Assembly (NCBI RefSeq): GCF_033441515.1
Contig: NZ_JAWQJT010000001.1
Span: 3,162,001-3,226,000, forward strand
Length of the DNA: 64,000 nucleotides
Reading direction: 5' to 3'
Source of the DNA: Amycolatopsis solani
GTDB taxonomy: Bacteria; Actinomycetota; Actinomycetes; Mycobacteriales; Pseudonocardiaceae
Both the position numbers and the translations under genes were made by a program. Below the pieces are notes generated by a model. That model worked only from the letters and a program-made list of their open reading frames with translations, made no database searches and was not told the origin of the DNA. Below are positions 16,787 to 27,670 of the stretch, in pieces; the first letter of the stretch is position 1; every line of letters begins with the position of its first letter.

Positions 16787-19700
16787 GTGCGGTACAGGTT
16801 CATGGCGGCGCTGGCCGCGACGGCGGTGATCGGGGTCCCCACCGTCGCTTCGGCGGCGCCGACAACGTTGTCACCCCTGGTCGGGGACCCGGCGGCCTAC
16901 GTCGACCCGCTGATCGGCACCGGCCGCGGCGGGAGCTCGGTCGGCGAAATCAACAACTTCCCCGGCCCGGCGGCGCCGTTCGGGATGATGCAGTTCTCGC
17001 CGGACACCCAGGGCGCGTACGCCGGCTACCAGTACCACTCCGACCAGATCCGGGGTTTCAGCCTCGACCACGCCTCGGTCGGCTGCAACGCGTTCGGCGA
17101 CGTGCCGATCCTGCCGGTCACCGGCGACGTCGGCAGCGCGCCCTGGGACCGGACCGAGCACTTCGGCCACGACGGGGAGCAGGCCGAGCCCGGGTACTAC
17201 GCCGTGACGCTCGCCGACTCGAACGTCCGGGCCGAGCTGACCGCGACGACCCGCACCGGGCTCGCGACGTTCACCTACCCGGCCGGCTCGACCCCGCAGG
17301 TGCTCGTCAAGGGCGGCGCCAGCCTCGCCGGGAACTCCGCCGCCACCTTGAAGATCACCGGTGACCGCGAAGTCAGCGGCTCGGCCACCACCGGCAACTT
17401 CTGCGGCAAGCCCAACAAGTACACGGTGTTCTACGACATCACCTTCGACCAGCCGTTCACCGCGCACGGCACCTGGGACGGCGCTTCGGTCAAGCCGGGC
17501 ACCGACAGCGTCGACTCGCCGAAAGCGGGCGCGTACCTGACTTTCGGTTCGGGCACCGTGCACGCCAAGGTGTCGATGTCCTACGTGGGTGTCGACGGCG
17601 CGAAGGCCAACGCGGCGGCGGAAGTCCCGGGCTGGGACTTCGGCGCGGTCCGGAAGTCCACTCGGGACCAGTGGGCGCAGGCGCTGGGCAAGATCCGCGT
17701 CGCGGGCCGCGATACCGCGCAGCTCAAGACGTTCTACACCTCGCTGTACCACTCGCTGCTGCACCCCAACACGTTCGACGACGCCGACGGGCGGTACATC
17801 GGCTTCGACGACCAGGTCCGGACCCTGCCGAAGGGGCGCCACCAGTACGCGAACTTCTCGGACTGGGACACCTACCGCTCGCTCGCGCCGCTGCACGCCA
17901 TGCTCTTCCCGAAGGAAGCCAGCGACATGGCGCAGTCGCTGACGAACGACGCCGTGCAGGGTGGCTGGTGGCCGCGCTGGCCGATGGCGAACGACTACAC
18001 CGGGCAGATGACCGGGGACAGCTCGGTCGCGCTGATCTCGAACCTGTACGCGTTCGGGGCGCGGGACTTCGACGTCAAGACGGCGCTGAAGTACCTGGTC
18101 AAGGGCGCGACGTCGGTCGACGAAACGCCCGGGGCGTACCAGGAACGGCGGGGCATCGCGGACTACGTGACCCGCGGGTACCTGCCGAACAACGACGCTT
18201 CCCGCGGCGACCACGCCCGCGTCGGCGCGTCGATCACGCTGGAGTGGGCGATCGACGACTTCGCCATCGCGCGGTTCGCGCAGGGCATCGGCGACCGCGA
18301 CGTCGCCCGCGAGTTCACGAAACGCGGGCAGAACTGGCAGAACCTGTTCAACCCGCTGACCGGCTACCTGCAGCCGCGCGCGCAGGACGGGCGCTTCCCG
18401 GACGGCCCGGCGTACGTCCCGCCGCCGCCCGGCAAGTTCGGCCAGGACGGCTTCGACGAGGGCAACGCGGCGCAGTACACGTGGCTGGTGCCGCAGGACC
18501 CGGCCGGGCTCGTGACGGCGATGGGCGGCCCCTCGGCGGTCGCGTCCCGGTTGGACACCTTCTTCCAGAAGCTGAACGTCGGCCCGAACGAGCCGTACAT
18601 GTGGGCGGGCAACGAGCCCGACTTCGGCGTCCCGTGGCTGTACAACCACGTCGGGCAGCCGTGGAAGACCCAGCAGGTGGTCCGCGAGATCGCGACGACC
18701 CTGTTCAGCGCGACCCCCGACGGCGAGCCGGGCAACGACGACCTCGGCGCGCAGTCGTCGTGGTACGTCTGGGCCGCGCTCGGCATCTACCCGGCCACGC
18801 CGGGGACGCCGGACCTGGTCGTGCACAGCCCGCTGTTCGAGCGCGCGGTGCTGTCACTGCCGTCCGGGCGGACGCTCGACATCCGGGCCCCGAAGGCGCC
18901 GTCGACGTACGTCCATTCGCTGTCGCTGAACGGCCGCGACTGGAACCGGACGTCGCTGCCCGTGAACACCGCGCGGGACGGCGGCCGGCTGGACTTCTCG
19001 CTGGTGTCCACTCCGGACAAGCGGTGGGCGGCCGACTCGGTGCCACCGTCCTACCGGGACGGTGAGAAGCCGTTCCTGACGTCGGTGACCAACCAGGTCG
19101 CCGTCGCGCCCGGGACGTCCGGCGAAGCCATCGTGAGCGGGCAGCGGCTCGGCGGGCATGACCGGGGGCTGGACGTGACCACGCAGGCGCCGTCCGGGAT
19201 TTCGGTGACCGGCCCGCGGCAGCTGCGGCTCGACGACCGCACCGGCAGCGGCACCGCGAAGCTGACGGTGTCGGTGGCCGCCGGGACGCCCGAGGGCTAC
19301 TACCAGGTGCCGGTGACCGTGGGCGGCGACCGGACCTCGGTGATCGTGCTGGTCGCCCCGCCGGGCGGCCTGGCGGCGGCGTACTCGAACGTGGGCATCT
19401 CCGACGACGGCGACGCCGGTTCGGCGGACATCGACGGCGCCGGGAACAGCCTCTCGCGGCAGGCCCTCGCCGCGGCCGGGCTGACCGGCGGCAAGACGGC
19501 GTCGGTGTCCGGCACGACGTTCACCTGGCCCGCGGCGCCGGCCGGGCGTCCCGACAACGCGGTCGCGGCCGGGCAGACGCTCGCGGTCTCCGGGACGCGC
19601 CTGTCGTTCATCGGCACGGCCTCGAACGGCGACCACCGGGCGTCGGCGACGGTCACGTTCACCGACGGGACGACTTCCCCGGCGGACCTGTCCTTCGGCG

Positions 19701-19909
19701 ACTGGGTCTTCCCGGGCGGCGGCACGGACCCGGTGTTCGGCAACACGCTGGTGGCCCGCACGGACCACCGCAACCAGCCGGGCGGCCAGGGCGGCGGGGC
19801 GTCGGTGTACGCGACGGCGCCGTTCGACGCCCCGGCCGGCAAGACGATCGCCTCGGTGACCCTGCCTTCGGACGCCGACCTGCACGTCTTCGCACTCGGC
19901 CTCGCCTGA
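16787..19909 (+). CDS. Secreted GH92 alpha-mannosidase
   Basis: 1040 residues. GTG start with GGGAGG about 7 bases upstream. A short signal peptide (R-Y-R-F then a hydrophobic core, with a cut expected near A-S-A-A-P) sends it out of the cell. Motifs of family 92 calcium-dependent exo-alpha-mannosidases are V-D-P-L-I-G-T-G near the N-terminus, F-S-D-W-D-T-Y-R-S-L-A-P-L in the middle, and the catalytic-region string M-W-A-G-N-E-P-D-F followed by P-G-N-D-D-L-G-A-Q-S-S-W-Y-V-W. After the catalytic part (to about residue 740) come an immunoglobulin-like segment and a C-terminal beta domain of about 180 residues found on other secreted actinobacterial glycosidases. It would trim alpha-mannosides from glycoproteins, yeast mannan or mannosylated cell-wall material. 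Confidence 0.93.
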   Translation: MRYRFMAALAATAVIGVPTVASAAPTTLSPLVGDPAAYVDPLIGTGRGGSSVGEINNFPGPAAPFGMMQFSPDTQGAYAGYQYHSDQIRGFSLDHASVGCNAFGDVPILPVTGDVGSAPWDRTEHFGHDGEQAEPGYYAVTLADSNVRAELTATTRTGLATFTYPAGSTPQVLVKGGASLAGNSAATLKITGDREVSGSATTGNFCGKPNKYTVFYDITFDQPFTAHGTWDGASVKPGTDSVDSPKAGAYLTFGSGTVHAKVSMSYVGVDGAKANAAAEVPGWDFGAVRKSTRDQWAQALGKIRVAGRDTAQLKTFYTSLYHSLLHPNTFDDADGRYIGFDDQVRTLPKGRHQYANFSDWDTYRSLAPLHAMLFPKEASDMAQSLTNDAVQGGWWPRWPMANDYTGQMTGDSSVALISNLYAFGARDFDVKTALKYLVKGATSVDETPGAYQERRGIADYVTRGYLPNNDASRGDHARVGASITLEWAIDDFAIARFAQGIGDRDVAREFTKRGQNWQNLFNPLTGYLQPRAQDGRFPDGPAYVPPPPGKFGQDGFDEGNAAQYTWLVPQDPAGLVTAMGGPSAVASRLDTFFQKLNVGPNEPYMWAGNEPDFGVPWLYNHVGQPWKTQQVVREIATTLFSATPDGEPGNDDLGAQSSWYVWAALGIYPATPGTPDLVVHSPLFERAVLSLPSGRTLDIRAPKAPSTYVHSLSLNGRDWNRTSLPVNTARDGGRLDFSLVSTPDKRWAADSVPPSYRDGEKPFLTSVTNQVAVAPGTSGEAIVSGQRLGGHDRGLDVTTQAPSGISVTGPRQLRLDDRTGSGTAKLTVSVAAGTPEGYYQVPVTVGGDRTSVIVLVAPPGGLAAAYSNVGISDDGDAGSADIDGAGNSLSRQALAAAGLTGGKTASVSGTTFTWPAAPAGRPDNAVAAGQTLAVSGTRLSFIGTASNGDHRASATVTFTDGTTSPADLSFGDWVFPGGGTDPVFGNTLVARTDHRNQPGGQGGGASVYATAPFDAPAGKTIASVTLPSDADLHVFALGLA

Positions 19910-19913
19910 CGGC

Positions 19914-19957
19914 TCGTGAGTGTTTAGGACGGTTAGAACCGTCCTAAACACTCACGA
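19914..19957. terminator. Long perfect palindrome, GTGAGTGTTTAG family, copy 1
   Basis: Arms of 21 bases (19914-19934 and 19937-19957) match perfectly around a 2-base centre. The site fills the 50-bp gap between the convergent GH92 and lipase stop codons. The outer 13 bases (CGTGAGTGTTTAG) are identical to those of the copy at 61401-61450, but the inner part differs (GACGGTT here, TCGGGTT there). It is a likely bidirectional terminator. Confidence 0.7.
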
Positions 19958-19959
19958 CC

Positions 19960-20820
19960 TCAGCCGGGGGAGCCGACCGCGCAGACCTTGATCGGGGTGG
20001 CGTTCGCCGGGTCGAGGGCGTTGCGGACCAGGTGCCAGACGTTCAGGTCGTACGCCTCGCCGATGTGGCCGACCGGGTCGAACGGGCACGAGTCCTGGAC
20101 GTAGCGGTTGTGGACGCCGGGCTCGCGGATGAACGACGTCTCCGTCGGGGTCACCAGCTCGTCGTAGCGGGAGGTGATGATCGTGTAGTCGATGCCGGGC
20201 TGGGCGACCGGGCCGGTGTTGAGGGCGACGATCGCCGCGCCGCCGTCCAGTTCGTCGGCGAAGATCGGCAGGCCGATCGTCTTCACGATCGTGTCCCACG
20301 TGCTCTTGCCCAGCAGCGTGTAGGCCAGCGTCAGGAGGCCGGAGGCGTTGGCGCCGTGCGTCGGCGGGGCAATCGCGACGACCTTGCCGATCTCGCTCTG
20401 GATGCCCTGCATCTTGGCCAGGTAGATCGACTGGAGGCCGCCTTCGGAGTGGCCGACGACGTCGACCTTCGCCGCGCCGGTGGCCGCGCGGACCTGCTCG
20501 ACGAAGGCCTTGATCTCCAGCGACGACTCCGCGACCGGCTTGAGGCCGCCCACGAACGGGAACTGCGGGTAGGCGCCGTAGGTCAGGGAGAACGTGCAGT
20601 AGCCGCGGGCGGCCAGGTCGGCCTGGAGGAAGTTCAGGTCCTCGTAGTAGGTGGCGAAGGTGCCGTGGAGCAGCACGACCGGGTTCGGGTGGGCGGCGCT
20701 CGGGCGGCACGCGAAGTCGTTGTTCCCGCCGGCCGCCGCCTGGGCCGGCACCGCCGCGCTCATGACCAGTGCCCCCGCCAAGCCGATCGCGGCCAGCCAT
20801 CGTTTCGTTCCCCGCGCCAT
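19960..20820 (-). CDS. Secreted triacylglycerol lipase/esterase (alpha/beta hydrolase)
   Basis: 286 residues. A signal peptide begins M-A-R-G-T-K-R-W-L and its core ends near A-Q-A-A-A. The mature enzyme shows the oxyanion strand P-V-V-L-L-H-G-T-F, the nucleophile elbow G-H-S-E-G-G (catalytic Ser) and a late D-P-V-G-H segment carrying the likely catalytic His. This is the pattern of the secreted actinobacterial lipases related to EstA/LipA. The variant elbow with Glu in place of Gln is normal for this group. The ATG at 20820 has GAAGGGA 7 bases upstream. A much longer open frame runs on through the opposite PucR gene and is not real. A divergent PucR-type regulator is its likely controller. 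Confidence 0.88.
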   Translation of the reverse strand: MARGTKRWLAAIGLAGALVMSAAVPAQAAAGGNNDFACRPSAAHPNPVVLLHGTFATYYEDLNFLQADLAARGYCTFSLTYGAYPQFPFVGGLKPVAESSLEIKAFVEQVRAATGAAKVDVVGHSEGGLQSIYLAKMQGIQSEIGKVVAIAPPTHGANASGLLTLAYTLLGKSTWDTIVKTIGLPIFADELDGGAAIVALNTGPVAQPGIDYTIITSRYDELVTPTETSFIREPGVHNRYVQDSCPFDPVGHIGEAYDLNVWHLVRNALDPANATPIKVCAVGSPG

Positions 20821-20937
20821 TGCGAAGTCCCTTCGTCTGGTTGTCATGCACAGCATGCGCTCCTTGATCAACGCTGTCTGCTGGCAAAACGCGCAGAAAC
20901 TTGCCGTGGCCGTTTGTGCACGGCGACAATGTCGGGC

Positions 20938-22062
20938 ATGGACGCCGTCGACGCGCTGTTCCCGCGGGCCGAGGAGATCGCGGCCGCGATGATCGCCCGG
21001 TGCGCCGCCGAGATCCCGGCCTACCGGCTGCTGCCGGCGAGCGTGCTGGAGGGCGACCTGGTCGCCAACGCGCGGGCGGTGTTCGAGCTGTTCCTGACGA
21101 CCGTCGCCGAGGACCGGCGGCCGACCGCGCAGGAGCTGGCGCTGCCGATCGCGTGGGGCGCCGAGCGGGCCCGCGACGGCCTGCCGCTGGACGCCGTGCT
21201 GAAGATCTACCCGCTCGCCGCGAGCGTCGCGTGGGACCTGGCGGCGGGCGATCGCGCGGTGCTCGGCGCGCGGATGCTCGACTTCCTCGGCGAGGTGATG
21301 CCGCGGGTGGCGGAGGCGTACCTGAAGGAGCGCGACGACCTCGACTGGGAGCGCCGTGAGGACCGCCAGAACCTGGCGGCCAACCTGCTCGCGGGCCGCC
21401 CGGTGCGGCGGCGCGAGCTGGCGGAGAGCTACGACGTCGTGGTGTTCCACCTGCCGTCGCTGCCCGCCTCGGCGGGTTCCCGTGCGGCGACGGACCTCTT
21501 CCGCGCGGTCCGGTCCGATTTGGACACCCAGCCGGGCGTGCTGGTGACGTTCAAGGGCGACGGCGGGGTGCTCCTGGTACCCGCCGGGGTCGCGGCCGGC
21601 GCCGTCGCGGCCCGGGTCGACCGCGTCTGCGGGCGTCCGTGCACCGCCGCGGCCGCCCTGGCGCGGACGCTCGCGGACATCTCGGCCGCGCACGCCGAAG
21701 CCGGCGAAGTGCTCGGGCTGGCGGAGAGCCTGCGCCGGCCGCCCCGGCTGTACCGCTTGGCGGACCTGGCGATCGAGTACCAGCTGGCCCGCCCGAGCCC
21801 GGCGCGGGAAGCCCTCGCCGCGGTCCTGGCGCCGCTGGCGGAGCACCCGCACCTGATCGACGCCCTGCGCGCGTTCGTGACTTCGGGCTACAACCGCGGC
21901 GAAGCGGCGACGGCGTTGAACATCCACCGCAACACGCTCACCTACCGGCTCGGGCGCGTCCAGCTGATCACCGGCTACGACGCGACGCGGCCCGCGGACG
22001 CCCGTCACCTGGCCGCCGCGATGACCGCGTACGACATCTCGGGGCAGGACCCAACGGGATAA
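20938..22062 (+). CDS. PucR/CdaR-type transcriptional regulator
   Basis: 374 residues. An N-terminal all-helical part resembling the RsbT co-antagonist/PucR N-domain (about 1-130) is followed by a central degenerate GGDEF-like region. A C-terminal PucR helix-turn-helix covers about 305-365 (F-V-T-S-G-Y-N-R-G-E-A-A-T-A-L-N-I-H-R-N-T-L), the part that binds DNA. ATG 20938 has no ribosome site but is 8 bases after GACAAT, so it may be leaderless; an ATG 9 bases earlier is the alternative. It is divergent from the lipase gene with a 117-bp gap, so control of that gene is likely. The effector is unknown. Confidence 0.82.
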   Translation: MDAVDALFPRAEEIAAAMIARCAAEIPAYRLLPASVLEGDLVANARAVFELFLTTVAEDRRPTAQELALPIAWGAERARDGLPLDAVLKIYPLAASVAWDLAAGDRAVLGARMLDFLGEVMPRVAEAYLKERDDLDWERREDRQNLAANLLAGRPVRRRELAESYDVVVFHLPSLPASAGSRAATDLFRAVRSDLDTQPGVLVTFKGDGGVLLVPAGVAAGAVAARVDRVCGRPCTAAAALARTLADISAAHAEAGEVLGLAESLRRPPRLYRLADLAIEYQLARPSPAREALAAVLAPLAEHPHLIDALRAFVTSGYNRGEAATALNIHRNTLTYRLGRVQLITGYDATRPADARHLAAAMTAYDISGQDPTG

Positions 22063-22141
22063 CGACTGCGTCGCGGTTCCCCGGATCCGTTGCGGATCCC
22101 GCCGGCCGCCCGATTCCAGGGGGCGGACACGGAAGAAGGTG

Positions 22142-22627
22142 ATGGCCGTGAACGCGACCAGAATCGCCGTGGCCGCCCTGGTGCTGCTGGGCGCGGCCGC
22201 GTGCGGGATCCCGGTGGCCGGGGTGGCGGTGCCGGTCACGGTGGTGCCGCAGGCGCCGGTCACCAGCACCGCGACGGTCGCGGTGCCCGCACCGGTGTAC
22301 GTCCAGCCCCCGGTTTCGGTGCCACCACGGGAAACCGCGGAAGCGAGCACGGTGATCGCTTATTACGACGCGCTCAACCGCCGTGATTTCGCCACCGCGT
22401 GGTCACTCGGCGGCAGCCGCATCGCGGGCGGCGGCGGGTACGCCAAGTACGTCAACGGTTTCGCGACGACGTCGTGGGACACGCTGACGGTCACCGACGT
22501 CCGCGGCAGCACGGTCTACGTCGTGTTGTCGGCGGCCCAGACGGACGGCACCACCCGGACTTTTTCCGGCACGTACACCGTTTCCGGCGGCGTCATCGTC
22601 GGCAGCCACATGACCAGGACGAGATGA
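22142..22627 (+). CDS. Small secreted lipoprotein
   Basis: 161 residues. GAAGAAGG lies upstream of ATG 22142. The signal peptide ends in the lipobox L-G-A-A-A-C (Cys21), so it is anchored on the outer face of the membrane. A Pro/Val/Thr-rich linker to about residue 65 leads into a compact C-terminal domain beginning E-A-S-T-V-I-A-Y-Y-D-A-L-N-R-R-D-F-A-T-A-W, a pattern of NTF2-like folds. The next lipoprotein starts 8 bases after this stop, so they form a pair. I do not recognise a function. Confidence 0.75.
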   Translation: MAVNATRIAVAALVLLGAAACGIPVAGVAVPVTVVPQAPVTSTATVAVPAPVYVQPPVSVPPRETAEASTVIAYYDALNRRDFATAWSLGGSRIAGGGGYAKYVNGFATTSWDTLTVTDVRGSTVYVVLSAAQTDGTTRTFSGTYTVSGGVIVGSHMTRTR

Positions 22628-22635
22628 GGACCGCC

Positions 22636-23067
22636 ATGCGTACTCTTCGGACCGTCGCGGCGCTTTCCGCCGTGCTCGCACTGGCGTCGTGCGGGTTGCC
22701 GCGCACGATCGCCGGAAACGCTTCCCAGGCAACGGTTTCGACCGCGACGGTGACCGCGCCGAGCACGCCGACCGTGACGGCACCGGTGCCGCAGACCGTC
22801 TTCGTGCCGCCGCCGCAGACCGTGACCGCTGCCCCGGTGGGCGTCGCCGCGTCGAGCCAGTGGTACGCCCAGCCGAGCTGGATCACCGCCCAGCCGTGGA
22901 TCGCCATCACCCCGGCGGCGGGGCAGACGCCGTGCCAATGGCTGCACGCCAGGGGGTACAGCTACGCGCAGGCCTACGCGGCCTGGGCCCAGAACGGCTA
23001 CCCGGCGAGCTGGTCGGCGACCAACGACGGCTACCCGTGCCAGAAGTCCTACGGCATGCAGCACTGA
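22636..23067 (+). CDS. Small secreted lipoprotein with Cys-containing C-terminal motif
   Basis: 143 residues. ATG 22636 with GAGGA 5 bases upstream; a second ATG overlaps the previous stop and is less well placed. The lipobox L-A-S-C places the lipidated Cys near residue 20. A Thr/Val/Pro linker (T-V-T-A-P repeats) precedes a C-terminal part with two cysteines: P-C-Q-W-L-H-A-R-G-Y-S-Y-A and N-G-Y-P-A-S-W-S-A-T-N-D-G-Y-P-C. The latter resembles an Excalibur-like D-x-D-x-D-G-x-x-C loop with the acidic residues partly replaced, so calcium binding is doubtful. It forms an operon with the preceding lipoprotein. The function is unknown. Confidence 0.72.
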   Translation: MRTLRTVAALSAVLALASCGLPRTIAGNASQATVSTATVTAPSTPTVTAPVPQTVFVPPPQTVTAAPVGVAASSQWYAQPSWITAQPWIAITPAAGQTPCQWLHARGYSYAQAYAAWAQNGYPASWSATNDGYPCQKSYGMQH

Positions 23068-23073
23068 AACGAA

Positions 23074-23106
23074 ACCGGGCCGGGAGCTTCGCGCTCCCGG
23101 CCCGGT
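23074..23106. terminator. Hairpin terminator between lipoprotein and GH3 genes
   Basis: A perfect 14-bp GC-rich stem (23074-23087 with 23093-23106) and a 5-base loop lie in the 46-bp gap between two convergent stop codons. It should end transcription from both sides. Confidence 0.8.
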
Positions 23107-23113
23107 CCGGTAC

Positions 23114-25774
<2,661 letters not shown>

Positions 25775-25844
25775 TCTGCGATGAACGGCGGACCGGCCGA
25801 TCCTCACCGGGTGAGGGGAGCGACGTCAATAGGTTTCGGGCTGG

Positions 25845-25865
25845 TTATTTCTCGACATAAAATAA
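25845..25865. promoter_or_regulatory. AT-rich inverted repeat upstream of the GH3 gene
   Basis: TTATTT (25845-25850) and AAATAA (25860-25865) are perfect complements around a 9-base spacer. The block is strongly AT-rich in a GC-rich setting and lies about 70 bp before the GH3 start. A sugar-responsive regulator site or part of the promoter is plausible. No regulator gene is adjacent. Confidence 0.35.
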
Positions 25866-25991
25866 GAGTCGCCCGGCGACGGGATCACATCTAGTCGGTG
25901 CGGCGGTGAAGTGCAAGGGTGTTCGGGGGCAAGGGTTTTGCCCGGCCGTCCCGAGCGGCGTGGGTCCGGCTCCGGGTGGCGGGCCGGTGGC

Positions 25992-26525
25992 TCAGCTCAG
26001 CACCGAGCCCGGCAGTTCCTCGAAGATCAGCCAAGTCCGCGTCCCCCGCACCCCCTCCAGCGCCTGCAGCCGCTCCAGCACCACATCCCGCAACGTCTGG
26101 TTGTCCGGCGTCCGCACCAGCAGCAGGATGTCGAAGTCGCCACCCACCAGCGCCACGTGGTCGACGTACGGGATCTCGTGCAGGTCGGTCGCCATCGTGC
26201 GCCAGGACGTCTGCTCGACCGTCACCATGATGTACGCCGACGTCCCCAGGCCCGCCCGCCGCGGGTCGATGCGGGCGCCGAAGCCCGTGATCACCCCCTC
26301 CGCCATCAGGCGCTCCAACCGGGCGTACGCGTTCGTGCGCGAAATGTGCAGTTTCTCCGCCAGCGCGCGCACCGCCAGGCGGCCGTCCGCGGACAGCTCC
26401 GCCAGCATCGCGCGGTCGACCTCGTCCAGGGCCGGAGCCGTTCGTCCCGGCAGGGCGCCGTGAGCCAGGACACCGATGGACGTTTGGTCTCCGGAAGACC
26501 CCTGGGAAGACTGTTTGTCGCTCAT
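25992..26525 (-). CDS. Lrp/AsnC-family regulator (BkdR-like)
   Basis: 177 residues. After an unusual 35-residue N-terminal tail come the helix-turn-helix (D-E-V-D-R-A-M-L-A-E-L-S, then A-L-A-E-K-L-H-I-S-R-T-N-A-Y-A-R-L-E-R-L, about residues 35-85) and the RAM ligand-binding domain (A-Y-I-M-V-T-V, V-A-L-V-G-G-D-F-D-I-L-L-L-V). The gene is divergent from the 2-oxoacid dehydrogenase operon, with a gap of under 80 bp between start codons. That mirrors BkdR in other bacteria, where branched-chain amino acids induce the operon. The role is inferred from position. Confidence 0.85.
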   Translation of the reverse strand: MSDKQSSQGSSGDQTSIGVLAHGALPGRTAPALDEVDRAMLAELSADGRLAVRALAEKLHISRTNAYARLERLMAEGVITGFGARIDPRRAGLGTSAYIMVTVEQTSWRTMATDLHEIPYVDHVALVGGDFDILLLVRTPDNQTLRDVVLERLQALEGVRGTRTWLIFEELPGSVLS

Positions 26526-26599
26526 TTCGCCGAACCCTTGAACACAACACCGCCGAGAACCACCATTCGAGCATCATATGTCTGCGAGAGGTGGTGTCC

Positions 26600-27670
26600 G
26601 TGGAAGCCCTGCTGCCGTCCGCGACCCCGGTGCGGTTCCTCGCCGAAGACGGGACGCCCGTCGACCGGCACCACGGGTACGTCGAGCCCGCCGAAGACCG
26701 CCTGAAAGAGGCCTACCGGCTGATGGTCCTGGGCCGCCGCTTCGACGTCCAGGCGACCGCGCTCACCAAGCAGGGCCGGCTCGCCGTCTACCCCTCCAGC
26801 GCCGGCCAGGAGGCCTGCCAGGTCGCCGCCGCGCTCACCCTGGGTGAGCCGGACTGGCTCTTCCCCACCTACCGCGACTCGGTCGCCCTCATCGCGCGCG
26901 GCCTCAAGCCCGGCGAAGTCCTGACGCTGCTCCGCGGTGACGCGCATTGCGGCTACGACCCGGCCGAGACGCGCGTGGCGCCGCAGTGCACTCCGCTCGC
27001 CACGCAGACGCTGCACGCCGCCGGGCTCGCCCACGCCATGCAGCGGCGGGGCGAGGACGCCGTCGCGCTCGCGCTCATCGGGGACGGCGCCACCAGCGAA
27101 GGCGACTTCCACGAGGCGCTCAACTTCGCCGCCGTCTTCAAGGCGCCCGCGGTGTTCTTCGTGCAGAACAATCGCTACGCCATCTCCGTCCCCTTCGAGA
27201 AGCAGAGCGCCGCCGCCGCGCTCGCGTACAAGGGCGTCGGCTACGGCATGCGCTCGGAGCAGGTCGACGGCAACGACGCCGTCGCGGTCCTCGCCGTCCT
27301 CGACGACGCCGTGAAGCACGCCCGCGAAGGCCGTGGCCCGGTCCTCGTCGAGGCCCACACCTACCGCATCGACGCCCACACCAACGCCGACGACGCCACC
27401 CGCTACCGCGAGGCCGAAGAAGTCGCGAAGTGGCGTGAAGCGGACCCGCTGCAGCGGCTCGAGACCTACCTCAAGAGCCGGAACACCCTGCGGGACACCG
27501 AGATCGAGCAGTTCCAGGCCGACGCCGAGGCGTTCGCCCAGACCGTCCGCGACACCCTGAACGCCGAGCCCGAGCTGGACCCGATGTCCCTGTTCGACCA
27601 CGTCTACGCCGAGCCGACCCGCCAGCTCGAAGCCCAGCGGGCGGCCCTCAAAGCCGAGTTGGAGGCCTGA
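26600..27670 (+). CDS. bkdA: Branched-chain 2-oxoacid dehydrogenase E1 alpha subunit
   Basis: About 356 residues from GTG 26600, which sits 9 bases after GAGAGG. GTG codons at 26591 and 26594 are in frame but too close to that site. The thiamine pyrophosphate motif is visible: G-D-G-A-T-S-E-G-D-F-H-E-A-L-N-F-A-A, ending in Q-N-N. Y-R-I-D-A-H-T-N-A-D-D replaces the phosphorylation loop of mitochondrial enzymes. It decarboxylates 2-oxo acids and passes the acyl group to lipoyl-E2. The stop overlaps the next ATG by one base. The split E1 alpha/beta with a small E2 fits BCKDH better than the single-chain AceE of actinobacterial pyruvate dehydrogenase, so bkd is preferred; pyruvate or acetoin substrates cannot be excluded. 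Confidence 0.85.
   Translation: MEALLPSATPVRFLAEDGTPVDRHHGYVEPAEDRLKEAYRLMVLGRRFDVQATALTKQGRLAVYPSSAGQEACQVAAALTLGEPDWLFPTYRDSVALIARGLKPGEVLTLLRGDAHCGYDPAETRVAPQCTPLATQTLHAAGLAHAMQRRGEDAVALALIGDGATSEGDFHEALNFAAVFKAPAVFFVQNNRYAISVPFEKQSAAAALAYKGVGYGMRSEQVDGNDAVAVLAVLDDAVKHAREGRGPVLVEAHTYRIDAHTNADDATRYREAEEVAKWREADPLQRLETYLKSRNTLRDTEIEQFQADAEAFAQTVRDTLNAEPELDPMSLFDHVYAEPTRQLEAQRAALKAELEA

Noticed and set aside
19960-22350. A 796-codon open frame on the minus strand covering the lipase and the region opposite the PucR gene
   Set aside because: Only the last 286 codons form a protein with a signal peptide and lipase motifs. The upstream part is the mirror of the PucR gene and is Arg/Gln/Gly-rich without domains.
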